A DNA stretch of 64,000 nucleotides from Roseibium litorale (GCF_014842915.1 NZ_JACYXI010000001.1:496001-560000); one strand, 5' to 3'. Positions 6,736 through 16,481 are shown, counted from the first letter of the stretch. Numbers and translations: made by a program. Notes: generated by a model not told the origin, from the sequence alone.

Positions 6736-8271
6736 CTAAAGGTAGTTCACAAGACTCAGATTGTAGACGATGGACGAAGCCTTGTAGGAGGCCTCTATGT
6801 TCGTCTGAAGCTGCAGAATTTCTGCTGCCAGGAGTTCCTTGTCCACTCCTTCGATCTCGTCAATGGTCGTCTGATAGCTGGACTTCATCTGAAGATGGCG
6901 GTCCGACGTCGCAGACAATGTGCGATGAGCGATGGACACTTCCGTCGAAATGTCCACGATGCCAGACTGATCAGTCGTTGAAGGCTGAAGAATGCCCCGC
7001 AGATTGGTTGCAAGCTGCGAGTAGTAGATTTCGTCCTGATCCGTGCCACCGGTAAAGTCTGCTGCAACGAAGATCGCGAGGGACTTTACCACATCCGCCA
7101 GGCCCTGCTCATTGGCACGGGCACCGTAGTTGATGATCAGGTTCTGATCGATCGCGGCGCTCTTGTCCTCGCGTGCGTTCGTCGTCGCCGTGTTGTCGCC
7201 TGTGTACCAGGAAACGGTCGTTGAACCGCCGGCGACAAGGCCGGTCGCCGTGTCAAAGGGCGGGCCATCGACGCGCATAGGCTCCGTGCCGCCAAAGGTG
7301 TCGAAGAACTGGTTGCCCGCCCATTCGTCAGAAGCAGCCCGCAAAGTCGTCGACGCCTGCTCCTCCAGAGCGGTGTTAATGGCAGCCCGCAAGTTCGCCG
7401 CCGTCTCTTCAAGGTCCGCACCAATGGTGAAGCTATCTGCTGTATTGGCGTTTGACTTGGCCGTCAGCTCGATTGTCACCGGCTCGGAATGATCCGGCGG
7501 CAGGGTCAACGCAATCGATATGGTTTCGCCGACCGTCGGCTGGCCCGTGAAGGAGATATCAAAGCTGTCCGGATCCCCACCGCCGGGCCCTGTTACGGCA
7601 ACATTGGAAAGGCCGTTGGTGACGGAGGAAATATCAAAGCCGAAATCATGAGCGCCGTCTTCGGCAACCGTGAAGGTAGAGTCTGTTGGAATGGAACCGG
7701 CGTAGTTGGTCGTCAGCGCGGAAACATCCATACGCCCATTGTTGTTCGGACCAAGGTTGGCCGCGGCATATTCGGACATGACAGCACGCAACCCGTCCTT
7801 GCCGTCAGCACCATCCAGAATGGCATTCACAGCCGAAACCGGGTTCTTGTCCGCATCCGAACCGCCAAAGAGATAATACCCTGCGACTTCCGTATTCAGG
7901 AGGCTGACAGCCTCAAACAGAAGAACTTCCGAAGTCGCTTGCGAACGGGTCTGACCGTCGGACTGCATTTCGAAATCATTCGGATCAATAGCGGACTTGG
8001 AATCGATGCGCAGCTCTTCCATGCGCTCCAGCGTGAGGTTGAGCGACTTGATGTGCAGTTCCGCGGTGACGATCGTGTCCTGGTAGGCTTCGATCCGGCC
8101 GACTTTCTGGGTCAGCTCCAGATCGAGCAACCGGCTGTTGCCGACCCCACCGTAGGTATTGGATACCTTGCCGGTCGCAAGCTGCGCGGTCTTTTCCTGC
8201 AGCGTCTTGCTCAGGCTTGCGACCTGCTTGGTCATATAGGCACGGGATGTGGTGATCTGATCAACAGCCAT
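6736..8271 (-). CDS. flgL: Flagellar hook-filament junction protein FlgL
   Basis: The 511-residue protein starts MAVDQITTSRAYMTKQVASL and keeps the flagellin-like N-terminal helix (ELTQKVGRIEAYQDTI) and the YYLFGGSDADKNPV motif typical of FlgL. The C-terminal helix ends with SSIVYNLSLVNYL. FlgL forms the second ring of hook-associated proteins, on which the filament grows. It is longer than enteric FlgL (about 317 residues) because of a large central insertion, as in other alphaproteobacteria. RBS AGGTG lies before the ATG at 8271, only 8 nt after the flgK stop, so the two genes are one transcript. Confidence 0.9.
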   Translation of the reverse strand: MAVDQITTSRAYMTKQVASLSKTLQEKTAQLATGKVSNTYGGVGNSRLLDLELTQKVGRIEAYQDTIVTAELHIKSLNLTLERMEELRIDSKSAIDPNDFEMQSDGQTRSQATSEVLLFEAVSLLNTEVAGYYLFGGSDADKNPVSAVNAILDGADGKDGLRAVMSEYAAANLGPNNNGRMDVSALTTNYAGSIPTDSTFTVAEDGAHDFGFDISSVTNGLSNVAVTGPGGGDPDSFDISFTGQPTVGETISIALTLPPDHSEPVTIELTAKSNANTADSFTIGADLEETAANLRAAINTALEEQASTTLRAASDEWAGNQFFDTFGGTEPMRVDGPPFDTATGLVAGGSTTVSWYTGDNTATTNAREDKSAAIDQNLIINYGARANEQGLADVVKSLAIFVAADFTGGTDQDEIYYSQLATNLRGILQPSTTDQSGIVDISTEVSIAHRTLSATSDRHLQMKSSYQTTIDEIEGVDKELLAAEILQLQTNIEASYKASSIVYNLSLVNYL

Positions 8272-8279
8272 AATTGCAC

Positions 8280-10133
8280 CTATACCGCGTTCAACAGGGT
8301 ATCGAAGAGTTCATTGACCGTCTGCATGACCCTTGCATTCGCTGCGTAGGCGTTCTGCAACTGGATCAGAAAGGCCATCTCGGCGTCCACGTCGACCGAG
8401 TAGCTTTCTTCGTAACGGATTGCCAGGTTCGAGGTCAGCGTCTGCTTTGCCTCCGAATAGGCCTGCGCATCGCTTGCCTGATTGCCCTGATAGGAAATCA
8501 CCTGGTTGATGTAGGTCAGGATCGACCCTTCATAGGGTGTCGTCGAGCTGCCAATGCCGGCAGACGGATCGAAGGACACACCGCTCCCGGTCAGCGCGTT
8601 CATGAGATATTCCGCACGGGAAGAATCATTGACCGAGTTGGTCTCAGGTACAGTCTGATAAGTCACAAGTTGAGAGCTGTCTGCAAGAAGACCGGAGCTG
8701 ACTGCAATGGAGGCGGCATAGCCTGTCCGTTGCCCGCCCTTTTCCAGCGCATCCGTGAAAAGCTCTTCGCCTGCACGCTTGTCCACGAAGACGGCCAGGC
8801 CTAACCCCTGATCGGTGTCATCGGTCACAGTGACATTCGCAGTCAGCGAAGAAACTGTTGTCGCAGTTGCAGTATCGCCGAGAACCTGAAGATTGCCGGA
8901 GCCGTCGTCACTGACATTGAGATCAGTCGCGGCCAAAGCCGCAATAATCTGAGTGACATAATCAGCAGTGCTGCCGCTGGAAATGTCGATGCCATAGACC
9001 ACATCGTCCGCCCGCGCCGTGGCTGTATTGCCGAGGGGAAGAAGCGAGGCATCCTCGACTGCGACAAATGAGACGTTTTGGGTATTGCCTGAGGAGTCAA
9101 CATAGGTCAGGGAAACCGTGTTTCCTGCCTGCAAAGCGGAAAGATCCAGCGTGTAACCGCTCTCCAGGCCAACCGTTGTGGCCGTGCTCGCAACGTTGAC
9201 ATTCGACATCGCCAGCGACATTTCCGCAGCGATGGTATCGAGCTGCGCCTGGGCCTCGACCAGCACGTCGTCGCGCAGCTGGCTCAGCGCCACTATCGAG
9301 CCCGAGGAAGAGGCCTGAATCAGATCATATTTGGTTCCACCTGGCGTCGTTACCATAATGCTCGCGCCAGACTGGCCGGGTTGAAGCGAAGGCGTGGCCT
9401 CAAAGCTCAGTTTGGAAACACGGTTGTCAGCATAAAGCTGCTGAGCGTTCTGGGTCGAGATTTTCAGCGTACCGTTACTGTCCTGCTCGACACGAATATC
9501 GAGATATCCCGAAAGCTGCTCCACGTAACGGTCGCGCTGATCTTCCAGCTCCGCGGTACTGATCCCCAATGCCTTCGACTGAAGAATCTGATCGTCGGTT
9601 TCCTTGATGTTGTTCAGCAGACTGTTGACGTCTTCAGTCTGTACACGCAGGGAGTCGTCCGCATCCTGGCGCAGGTCGTTGATTGAGGCATATGTGCGGT
9701 TCAACTGCCGGGCAAGGGCGTCTGCAGCCGCAACGACTTCGGCCTGCGCGGAGTTGGAGCCCGGCGTATTGACCAGGGCGGACAGGCTGTTCGCGAAATC
9801 CGTCGCCAAATTGGCTAGACCGGAACCGTCGTCCAGAGTTCCAATCAGGTTGTCCAGCCGGTCAGTGAAGTTCGCGATTTGGTCGGCGTATTTGTTATCC
9901 GCAAGGGAGGAGAAATAAGCAGTCTGAATCCGCTCATCGACCTGACGGATAACATCGGAAGTGACGACACCTGTAACGTTACCCGCGGAATCGAAGAAGA
10001 CGTTCGCCTGAACGGACTTAGTAGAATATCCGGCGGTATCTGCATTCGCGATGTTCCCAGCCGCAACGTCGATCTGACGCTGGCTGTACTGGATGCCGAA
10101 CAACGCGGTATTCAGGGCGGAAGTCAAACCCAT
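8280..10133 (-). CDS. flgK: Flagellar hook-associated protein FlgK
   Basis: The protein has 617 residues. The N-terminus (MGLTSALNTALFGIQYSQRQ, NIANADTAGYSTK) is the axial-protein D0 motif, and the C-terminal helix has SVDVDAEMAFLIQLQNAYAANARVMQTVNELFDTLL, diagnostic for FlgK. FlgK caps the hook and, with FlgL, joins it to the filament. A clear AAGGAGA precedes the ATG at 10133. It is co-transcribed with flgE upstream and flgL downstream. Confidence 0.95.
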   Translation of the reverse strand: MGLTSALNTALFGIQYSQRQIDVAAGNIANADTAGYSTKSVQANVFFDSAGNVTGVVTSDVIRQVDERIQTAYFSSLADNKYADQIANFTDRLDNLIGTLDDGSGLANLATDFANSLSALVNTPGSNSAQAEVVAAADALARQLNRTYASINDLRQDADDSLRVQTEDVNSLLNNIKETDDQILQSKALGISTAELEDQRDRYVEQLSGYLDIRVEQDSNGTLKISTQNAQQLYADNRVSKLSFEATPSLQPGQSGASIMVTTPGGTKYDLIQASSSGSIVALSQLRDDVLVEAQAQLDTIAAEMSLAMSNVNVASTATTVGLESGYTLDLSALQAGNTVSLTYVDSSGNTQNVSFVAVEDASLLPLGNTATARADDVVYGIDISSGSTADYVTQIIAALAATDLNVSDDGSGNLQVLGDTATATTVSSLTANVTVTDDTDQGLGLAVFVDKRAGEELFTDALEKGGQRTGYAASIAVSSGLLADSSQLVTYQTVPETNSVNDSSRAEYLMNALTGSGVSFDPSAGIGSSTTPYEGSILTYINQVISYQGNQASDAQAYSEAKQTLTSNLAIRYEESYSVDVDAEMAFLIQLQNAYAANARVMQTVNELFDTLLNAV

Positions 10134-10162
10134 GTCGGTGTCTCCTTCACCTCAGGGACGGA

Positions 10163-10185
10163 CCCGGCGGGCTTCTCCCGCCGGG
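10163..10185 (-). other. Strong intercistronic hairpin between flgE and flgK
   Basis: CCCGGCGGG (10163-10171) and CCCGCCGGG (10177-10185) form a GC-only 9-bp stem with a 5-nt loop and no U tract. It probably protects the flgE 3' end or lowers read-through, which would give more hook protein than FlgK. Confidence 0.6.
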
Positions 10186-10197
10186 GGTCAGGAGCGG

Positions 10198-11580
10198 TTA
10201 GCGAACCATGTTGAGGGCGGAGTCCAACATGTCATTGGACGAGGTCACCACTTTCGAGTTCGCCGAATAGGCCTGCTGAGTCACGATCAGCTTTGCAAAT
10301 TCGGAAGCGATGTCGGCATTCGACAATTCCAGAGCGTTGGACTTGATTGCCCCTCCACCGCTTAGGTTCGGCACACCTGATGTCGGAGTAGCCTTGAAGG
10401 CAGCCCCATTGACACGCTCCAAATTCTGGTCAGCATCAAAGGTTGCAAGCGGGATATCGTAGAGACCCAGCGTCTGGCTGTTGGAATAGGTCGCATTGAT
10501 ACGGCCCGATTCATCGATGGAAATTCCAACAAGATCCCCGGCTGCGTAGCCGTTCTGCTCCAGATCCACGGAGGTCGCGACACCCGAAGAGTTCGAGTAC
10601 TGGGTCAGAGCGGTCGCTCCGAACGAGATTTCAATACCCGTTGCCGTCACATCGCCGATCGTCAGGCTCGCGATATCAAACCCATCGCCGGACCCATTAA
10701 CCGCACCGGTCGTACCTGACGTCAGCGTGCCCATAGCGCCTGTATCGTCAAAGGCCACATTACCGACTTCAAGCCATGCCGGATCGAGCCCGCCGCTGCT
10801 GACGAACATGCTCCACGTATCATCGACCGGGACGGAGGCATCCGCGTTAACTGTCTTCGCCCAGCGCACCTCGACAGCCAGCGGAGTACCATTGCTGTTG
10901 TAAACAGTGATTGATCCGCCAGAGATCGACTGATCGATAAATGTATCTTCATTCGCTGCGGAAATATCCCCCGCACCAACTGTAGCGGTATCCAGAAGAG
11001 CCGTCGCCTTGCTGACACCATCGTAATCCGTCGTTTTTGGCACCAGAGGCAGGCTTGCCTGATAATCGATCGTCGTTGTCGCCTTTGCCGCCATCGGCTC
11101 CTTGCTGATCTGAATGACACCGGGATTATCGCCAACCTGGTTGCCCGTATCCACGTCCAGCGGGAAGCCCTGCAGATAGTACCCCGAGGTATTCACCAGA
11201 TAGCCGTCGTCATCGATCTCGAAGTCGCCGGCACGGGTGTAGTAATCGGTGTCAGCAAAAGTCGTCTGACCATCAATCACATCATTGGCGGACGTCACGA
11301 TGAAATAGCCATCGCCATTGATCGCCATATAGGTATCGACATCCACCGAAGAGATATCGCCCTGCAGACCGTTCGTGGCGCGGGAAGTTGCATAGGTCGT
11401 ACCCGCCACCTGATCTGCCTGACGGGCACCACCACCCGACACCAGATCCGAGAAGGTCGTGTCCAGCCGCTTGTAACCTGTGGTTTGCGAGTTGGCGACG
11501 TTACCGGACAGGTTCTCCAGCGCCTTGGATTGCGCCGAAAGCCCGGACACCGCAGCATTGATTGCCCCGTAGATACCCAT
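10198..11580 (-). CDS. flgE: Flagellar hook protein FlgE
   Basis: The 460-residue protein begins MGIYGAINAAVSGLSAQSKALENLSGNVANSQTTGYKR, split here for length, with the D0 N-S-Q-T-T-G-Y-K motif. The D0 C-terminus (LSNADIASEFAKLIVTQQAYSANSKVVTSSNDMLDSAL) is the FlgE signature. It polymerises into the universal joint between rod and filament. The open frame extends upstream to 11901, but the ATG at 11580 has AGAGGA at the right distance, starts the conserved protein, and lies about 40 nt after a sigma-54 promoter. Confidence 0.93.
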   Translation of the reverse strand: MGIYGAINAAVSGLSAQSKALENLSGNVANSQTTGYKRLDTTFSDLVSGGGARQADQVAGTTYATSRATNGLQGDISSVDVDTYMAINGDGYFIVTSANDVIDGQTTFADTDYYTRAGDFEIDDDGYLVNTSGYYLQGFPLDVDTGNQVGDNPGVIQISKEPMAAKATTTIDYQASLPLVPKTTDYDGVSKATALLDTATVGAGDISAANEDTFIDQSISGGSITVYNSNGTPLAVEVRWAKTVNADASVPVDDTWSMFVSSGGLDPAWLEVGNVAFDDTGAMGTLTSGTTGAVNGSGDGFDIASLTIGDVTATGIEISFGATALTQYSNSSGVATSVDLEQNGYAAGDLVGISIDESGRINATYSNSQTLGLYDIPLATFDADQNLERVNGAAFKATPTSGVPNLSGGGAIKSNALELSNADIASEFAKLIVTQQAYSANSKVVTSSNDMLDSALNMVR

Positions 11581-11884
11581 TTCACATCCTCTTAAGTGAC
11601 ACAGGCCCAGCCTGAAAACTGAGGATGAGATCGCAAAGCCCGTGCCAACCGCCAGGCGATTTTTTAATTTCTTTAAATTCAATACCTTAGACGAATTTTG
11701 AAAAGTATTTTTCTTTATATTGCCAAGGAAGGAATGACCTAGCGGCAAAAGTTTCCCTGCATGTCCGGCAATTTCTGTAGGCTGCAACAAAGATTGCATA
11801 GCAACTCTTGCCCAGTCCCGGCCACCTTGCCCTGCCCCGGCCCTCCCTCTACTCTCGGCACAACAGAAGGAGCGGAACCCGAAA
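11581..11884. other. Divergent intergenic region flgE / moxR
   Basis: It contains the sigma-54 promoter for flgE, an AT-rich tract at about 11658-11735 on its upstream side (suitable for DNA bending by IHF), and a GC-rich stretch before moxR with an AGAAGGAG site at about 11865-11873. No gene is seen. Confidence 0.5.
11633..11647 (-). promoter_or_regulatory. Sigma-54 promoter of the flgE-flgK-flgL operon
   Basis: Read on the minus strand the sequence is TGGCAC-GGGCT-TTGC, a full match to the -24/-12 consensus TGGCAC-N5-TTGC. The predicted start lies about 40 nt before the flgE ATG. Hook operons of Caulobacter use sigma-54 with FlbD. Confidence 0.75.
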
Positions 11885-12730
11885 ATGCGCTTTGAAGGCA
11901 CTGACAGCTATATTGCCACGGAGGATCTGCGGATCGCCGTCAACGCCGCCGTTGCCCTGGAGCGGCCGCTTCTGGTGAAGGGGGAACCGGGCACCGGTAA
12001 AACCATCCTTGCCGAACAGGTGGCAGCGGCCCTCAAGGCCCCACTGATCGAGTGGCACGTGAAGTCCACGACGCGTGCCCAGCAGGGGCTTTATGAATAC
12101 GATGCCGTCTCACGCCTCAGAGACAGCCAGTTGGGCGACGAGCGGGTGCGCGACATCCGCAACTACATCCGCAAGGGCAAGCTGTGGGAGGCCTTTACAG
12201 CCCCTGAGCGGCCCGTACTCCTGATCGATGAAATCGACAAGGCGGATATCGAGTTTCCGAACGACCTGCTGCTCGAACTGGACCGGATGCAGTTCCACGT
12301 CTACGAGACTGGGGAAACCATCAAGGCCGTCCGCCGCCCCGTGGTGATCATCACATCCAACAATGAGAAGGATTTGCCGGACGCCTTCCTGCGCCGCTGT
12401 TTCTTCCATTTCATCAAGTTTCCTGACAAGGAAACCATGGCCGAAATCGTCGAAGTCCACTTCCCCGGCCTGAAACAGCGCCTTTTGAACGAAGCCCTGA
12501 CACTTTTCTACGACATCCGTGATGTGTCAGGCCTCAAGAAGAAGCCGTCGACCTCCGAGCTGATCGATTGGATCAAGCTTCTGGTCAATGAGGATATCGA
12601 CCCGGAGGTTCTGCGCCGCTCGGATACCGCAAGCTTGATCCCGCCCCTTCATGGCGCCCTGCTCAAGAATGAGCAGGATGTGCATCTGTTCGAACGGCTT
12701 GCCTTCATGAGCCGGCGGGAGCGGCAGTAA
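11885..12730 (+). CDS. MoxR-family AAA+ ATPase
   Basis: The protein has 281 residues. Walker A is GEPGTGKT (about 37-44) and Walker B is VLLIDEIDKAD (about 112-122). Sensor 1 lies in VVIITSNNEKDLPDAFLRRC, which also supplies the arginine finger region. MoxR ATPases work as chaperones with a VWA-domain partner, loading metal cofactors or remodelling complexes. The expected VWA partner is at 16678, four genes downstream on the same strand. The short form without extra domains fits the subgroup that pairs with CoxE-like VWA proteins. Confidence 0.9.
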   Translation: MRFEGTDSYIATEDLRIAVNAAVALERPLLVKGEPGTGKTILAEQVAAALKAPLIEWHVKSTTRAQQGLYEYDAVSRLRDSQLGDERVRDIRNYIRKGKLWEAFTAPERPVLLIDEIDKADIEFPNDLLLELDRMQFHVYETGETIKAVRRPVVIITSNNEKDLPDAFLRRCFFHFIKFPDKETMAEIVEVHFPGLKQRLLNEALTLFYDIRDVSGLKKKPSTSELIDWIKLLVNEDIDPEVLRRSDTASLIPPLHGALLKNEQDVHLFERLAFMSRRERQ

Positions 12731-12731
12731 C

Positions 12732-13256
12732 ATGCCCGGCAGGCTGCTCATTGTTGTGATCCTCGCGGTTTCGCTGGCAGGCGCAGCAATGGCGCAGACT
12801 GCGGGGAACGAGGAATCCGAGTGGACGCCGGACGTCTATGGCGTGCGGCACTTCTCCGGACTGCGCTGCCCTGACGTGGTCGGTTTCGTGTTCCGGACAA
12901 AGCTGCTGTCTGCCGATGCGGACCGCATGGCAGGCTGCGTTTATGCAGGCGATGCGGGGATGCAGCTTGTGCTTCGCTCGCATTTGAGCGGAACGGGCGC
13001 GAGAGCTGCCGAGACCTTTCTCGAGAGCTACAGGGCCGCAGGCTTCCATGAGGTTTCCCTGACAGGCCCCGCCAGCCGCGGCATCTCCTTCCAGACACGC
13101 GACTGGGCTCCGGGCATCCTTTGCGAGACGCTTTGGTATTTCAACGGCAAGAAGGCGGACTACAGTCTCTGGATGTCCTATTCCCTGCCCTCGCAGGAAG
13201 CGGATATCGTCCCTGCCCTCAAGGCGTTTGAAGATCTCCTTGCCCGTCAGAACTAA
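12732..13256 (+). CDS. Secreted hypothetical protein
   Basis: The protein has 174 residues. An N-terminal hydrophobic stretch, RLLIVVILAVSLAGAAMAQT, looks like a signal peptide with cleavage after AMA, so the product is probably periplasmic. The mature part has four or more cysteines (LRCPDVVGF, AGCVYAG, ILCETLW) that could form disulfides. I recognise no family. It begins one base after the moxR stop, so it is translated with moxR. Confidence 0.75.
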   Translation: MPGRLLIVVILAVSLAGAAMAQTAGNEESEWTPDVYGVRHFSGLRCPDVVGFVFRTKLLSADADRMAGCVYAGDAGMQLVLRSHLSGTGARAAETFLESYRAAGFHEVSLTGPASRGISFQTRDWAPGILCETLWYFNGKKADYSLWMSYSLPSQEADIVPALKAFEDLLARQN

Positions 13257-13331
13257 CCTCGAACATGGGGCTGGCGTAACTTGTCCCCGCGCCCTACATG
13301 CCGGATGCCCTGCCCCACATAGGAGGAACTT

Positions 13332-13853
13332 TTGGCCCGCCTCATATTGCTGCGCCACGCAAAGTCAGACTGGTCCGACAGTTCACTGAAAGATGTCGAC
13401 AGACCCCTCAACGCAAGAGGGCAGAAGTCAGTCCCTGCGATTGGCAGATTTATGGCGGACAACCGCCTGTTCCCGGATCTCATCCTCTGCTCCACGGCGC
13501 AGAGAACCCGCGAGACTCTCGCGGGCATCATGCCCTTTCTGCCGCGTGAGGGCGAAGTGCGTCTGCTGCGCGCGCTCTATGACCAGAGCGAGGACAGTTA
13601 TATCCCTCAAATACGCAAGCAGGGTGGCACGGCCCACACCCTTCTGGTGATTGGCCACAACCCTGCCACAGAGGAAACCGCTCATGAGCTTTTCGGCTCT
13701 GGCCCGGCAGACCTGAAAGCCGATATGGAGGCCAAGTATCCCTCCGGCGGCCTCTGCGTTCTCGACTTTGATCTGGAGGACTGGAGCAAGCTGATCCCGG
13801 AGACGGGACAGCTGATCCATTTCGTAAAACCCCGGAACCTGATGTCCAGTTGA
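13332..13853 (+). CDS. SixA-like histidine phosphatase
   Basis: This 173-residue member of the histidine phosphatase superfamily starts with TTG at 13332, behind AGGAGGA. The catalytic RHG-type motif is LLRHAKSDWSD (His at about 8), and the second conserved histidine is in VIGHNPATEE. SixA removes phosphate from phosphohistidine, such as on HPt domains or the PTS-Ntr system. An HPt protein is encoded at 22648, but a link is speculative. Confidence 0.85.
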   Translation: MARLILLRHAKSDWSDSSLKDVDRPLNARGQKSVPAIGRFMADNRLFPDLILCSTAQRTRETLAGIMPFLPREGEVRLLRALYDQSEDSYIPQIRKQGGTAHTLLVIGHNPATEETAHELFGSGPADLKADMEAKYPSGGLCVLDFDLEDWSKLIPETGQLIHFVKPRNLMSS

Positions 13854-13922
13854 CGCTGAGGCCCGACTGAGCGATTGCAGGCAAGGCGCTTGCTCCCTAC
13901 ATGCAAGTCTGGAGGTTCCCGT

Positions 13923-15428
13923 TTGACACCCTTTCAAACTCTCGCAGACGAAGCCCGTCTGGCACTGGCCAATCTCGGTGATGCAGCCACCAGCCTTGCA
14001 GTCCCCACCCTGCGCATCGGCGTGACCGGCCTTGCCCGCTCCGGCAAGACTGTGTTCATCACGGCCCTGGTACACAATCTGATCCATGGCGGGCGCCTGC
14101 CGCTGTTTTCCGCCGCCTCTGGCGGACGGATTGCCCGCGCCTATCTCCAGCCGCAGCCGGACGATGCCGTTCCCCGCTTCGATTATGAAGCCCATGTGGC
14201 AGCCCTGACCGGTGACCGGGTCTGGCCTCATTCCACACGGCAGGTCTCCGAGCTGCGCCTGACCATCGAATTCGAAAGCACCTCCTATCTCAGCCGTAAG
14301 CTAGGTTCAGGCAAGCTGCATCTCGACATCATCGACTATCCGGGAGAATGGCTGCTCGACCTGCCGCTCCTGAAAAAATCCTACGCCGAATTTGCCGCCG
14401 AGGCCGTGCGCCTTGCCCGTGGAGCAAACCGCACCGGCCTGTCCGATGAATGGCTCACGATCGCTGGCGGGCTGGACCCGCAGGGGCCGGAAAGCGAGAT
14501 GGATGCCCAGCGTCTTTCCGCAGCCTTCAAGTCTTATCTCTCCGCCTGCCGCGCCGATACCCACGCCTTGTCCATGCTGCCGCCCGGGCGGTTCCTGATG
14601 CCCGGTGATCTGGATGGCTCGCCTGCCCTTACCTTTGCGCCGCTCGACATCCCTTTTGATGCCGCAGCCGGCCGCCCGGGAACCCTGCTGGCCATGATGG
14701 AGCGGCGCTTCGAGGCCTATAAGACCCATGTCATCCGTCCCTTTTTCCGCGACCATTTCGCCCGGCTCGACCGGCAGATCGTGCTGGTAGACGCCCTTCA
14801 TGCGTTGAACGCAGGCCCCACTGCCCTGTCGGACCTGCAATCCGCTCTTGGCGAGGTGCTGACCGCCTTCCGGCCTGGCCGCAGGTCCTGGCTCGGCTCG
14901 ATCCTGACCCGCCGCATAGACCGCATTCTGTTTGCCGCGACCAAGGCGGACCATCTGCACCGGGACGATCACGACCGGCTGCAGAAGATCCTGAAACGCC
15001 TCGTTGCCAGGGGCATCGAGCGCGCAGAATTCAGCGGCGCCGAAGTGGAGGTTCTGGCCATGGCCGCCGTACGCGCGACGCGGGAGGCCACCGTAAAGCA
15101 GGACGGGCAGGAGCTGCCTGCCATTTTGGGAACGCCTCTGCCGGGGGAAATGATCGACGGTAGATCTTTCGACGGCGAGCGGGAAATCGCAATGTTTCCC
15201 GGAGACTTACCGGAAGATCCGGACTCACTTTTCGAGGCACCTGACTCAGATCCTGAGGCCCTTCACACGGGTGCTGACGCAGCACATGAAGAAACAGGGG
15301 CCGACCTCAGGTTCCTGCGCTTCCGCCCGCCCCGTCTGGACCGCACCGCCGAAGGCATGCCCCTGTCCCTGCCCCATATCCGCCTCGACCGGGCGCTTGA
15401 ATTCCTGATCGGAGACCGGCTATCATGA
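13923..15428 (+). CDS. YcjX-like P-loop NTPase (DUF463)
   Basis: The protein has 501 residues. The P-loop GVTGLARSGKTVFITALVHNL, the downstream IDYPGEWLLDLPLL and the FAATKADHL motif match the YcjX family of predicted GTPases induced by envelope stress. I place the start at TTG 13923, 7 nt after GGAGG; the frame is open back to 13875. It overlaps the next gene by 4 nt (ATGA), so the two products are made together, as for ycjX and ycjF in enterics. Confidence 0.85.
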   Translation: MTPFQTLADEARLALANLGDAATSLAVPTLRIGVTGLARSGKTVFITALVHNLIHGGRLPLFSAASGGRIARAYLQPQPDDAVPRFDYEAHVAALTGDRVWPHSTRQVSELRLTIEFESTSYLSRKLGSGKLHLDIIDYPGEWLLDLPLLKKSYAEFAAEAVRLARGANRTGLSDEWLTIAGGLDPQGPESEMDAQRLSAAFKSYLSACRADTHALSMLPPGRFLMPGDLDGSPALTFAPLDIPFDAAAGRPGTLLAMMERRFEAYKTHVIRPFFRDHFARLDRQIVLVDALHALNAGPTALSDLQSALGEVLTAFRPGRRSWLGSILTRRIDRILFAATKADHLHRDDHDRLQKILKRLVARGIERAEFSGAEVEVLAMAAVRATREATVKQDGQELPAILGTPLPGEMIDGRSFDGEREIAMFPGDLPEDPDSLFEAPDSDPEALHTGADAAHEETGADLRFLRFRPPRLDRTAEGMPLSLPHIRLDRALEFLIGDRLS

Positions 15429-16480
15429 GCGATCAATTCTCCAGTTCTGGTTCTGGCCGCCGCAAGCCTGCCGCCTTCGTTCTCGATGAGGACAAGGTCC
15501 GCTTCGGTCCCGACGATCTCGGCCGCCCTTTGAAAGGCGAGGCTGTCATCCTGCCCGATCTGACCGAAGAGGATCTGGAAGCGGAGGCGCGCACCGCCGC
15601 TCTTCCGGCCACACGGAAGAAGGCAGGCTTCGGCAAGTGGCTCGCCATAGGCCTTGGAGGCCTCGTCAGCCTCTCGGTTGGCCTGGCGGTGGACGCCCTG
15701 ATCCGGGACCTCTTTTCCCGCACCGACTGGCTCGGCTGGACCGGCGTTGCCCTGGCCGCGCTCGCCGCCTGCGGTCTTCTTGGCCTGATCGCCTCCGAAC
15801 TTCTCTCCCTGCGCCGTGTGGCGAAGATCGACCACCTGCGCGACGCCTTGAGTGACGCAGCAAGCCGGAACGACACGAAAGCCGCCCAGAAGAGCCTTGG
15901 CGATCTAACAGCCCTTTACTCTGCCCGGCCCGAGACCGCCCACGGGCGGCAGGTTCTGGCAGGCCACATGCGCGAGGTGATCGACGGACGCGACCTGATC
16001 ATTCTGGCCGAGCGTGACTTGCTCGCGCCGCTCGACGCGCAAGCGCGGGCGCTGGTCATGTCCAGCGCCAAGCGGGTCTCTCTCGTCACCGCCGTCAGCC
16101 CGCGCGCGTTGGTGGACCTTCTCGCCGTGCTTTACGTCAACATGCGCACCATCCGCCAGCTGTCCGAGCTTTACGGCGGACGGCCCGGCACCCTGGGCTT
16201 CCTGCGCCTTGCCCGCCATGTCGCCACCCATCTGGCGCTCACCGGCGGCATGGCAGCTGGCGACAGTCTTGCCTCTCAGGTGCTTGGCCATGGTTTAGCT
16301 GCCCGCCTCTCCGCGCGCCTCGGTGAAGGGGTGATCAACGGGCTACTGACCGCCCGCATCGGCATCGCCGCCATCTCGGTCTGCCGCCCCGCCCCCTTCA
16401 TCGCGGGCAAAGGGCCAAAGCTCTCCGACTTCATGGGCGAGCTGGTGACCCGCGCCGAAAGGCAAGACAAGCAGGGGTAA
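15425..16480 (+). CDS. YcjF-like inner-membrane protein (TIGR01620/DUF697)
   Basis: The protein has 351 residues. The first 70 are acidic and soluble. Two transmembrane helices follow at about 75-95 (WLAIGLGGLVSLSVGLAVDAL) and 105-128 (TGVALAALAACGLLGLIASELL). The DUF697 C-terminal half contains AVSPRALVDLLAVLYVNMRTIRQLSELYGGRPG. It is the usual partner of YcjX. The function is unknown and probably envelope-related. Confidence 0.85.
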   Translation: MSDQFSSSGSGRRKPAAFVLDEDKVRFGPDDLGRPLKGEAVILPDLTEEDLEAEARTAALPATRKKAGFGKWLAIGLGGLVSLSVGLAVDALIRDLFSRTDWLGWTGVALAALAACGLLGLIASELLSLRRVAKIDHLRDALSDAASRNDTKAAQKSLGDLTALYSARPETAHGRQVLAGHMREVIDGRDLIILAERDLLAPLDAQARALVMSSAKRVSLVTAVSPRALVDLLAVLYVNMRTIRQLSELYGGRPGTLGFLRLARHVATHLALTGGMAAGDSLASQVLGHGLAARLSARLGEGVINGLLTARIGIAAISVCRPAPFIAGKGPKLSDFMGELVTRAERQDKQG

Positions 16481-16481
16481 C

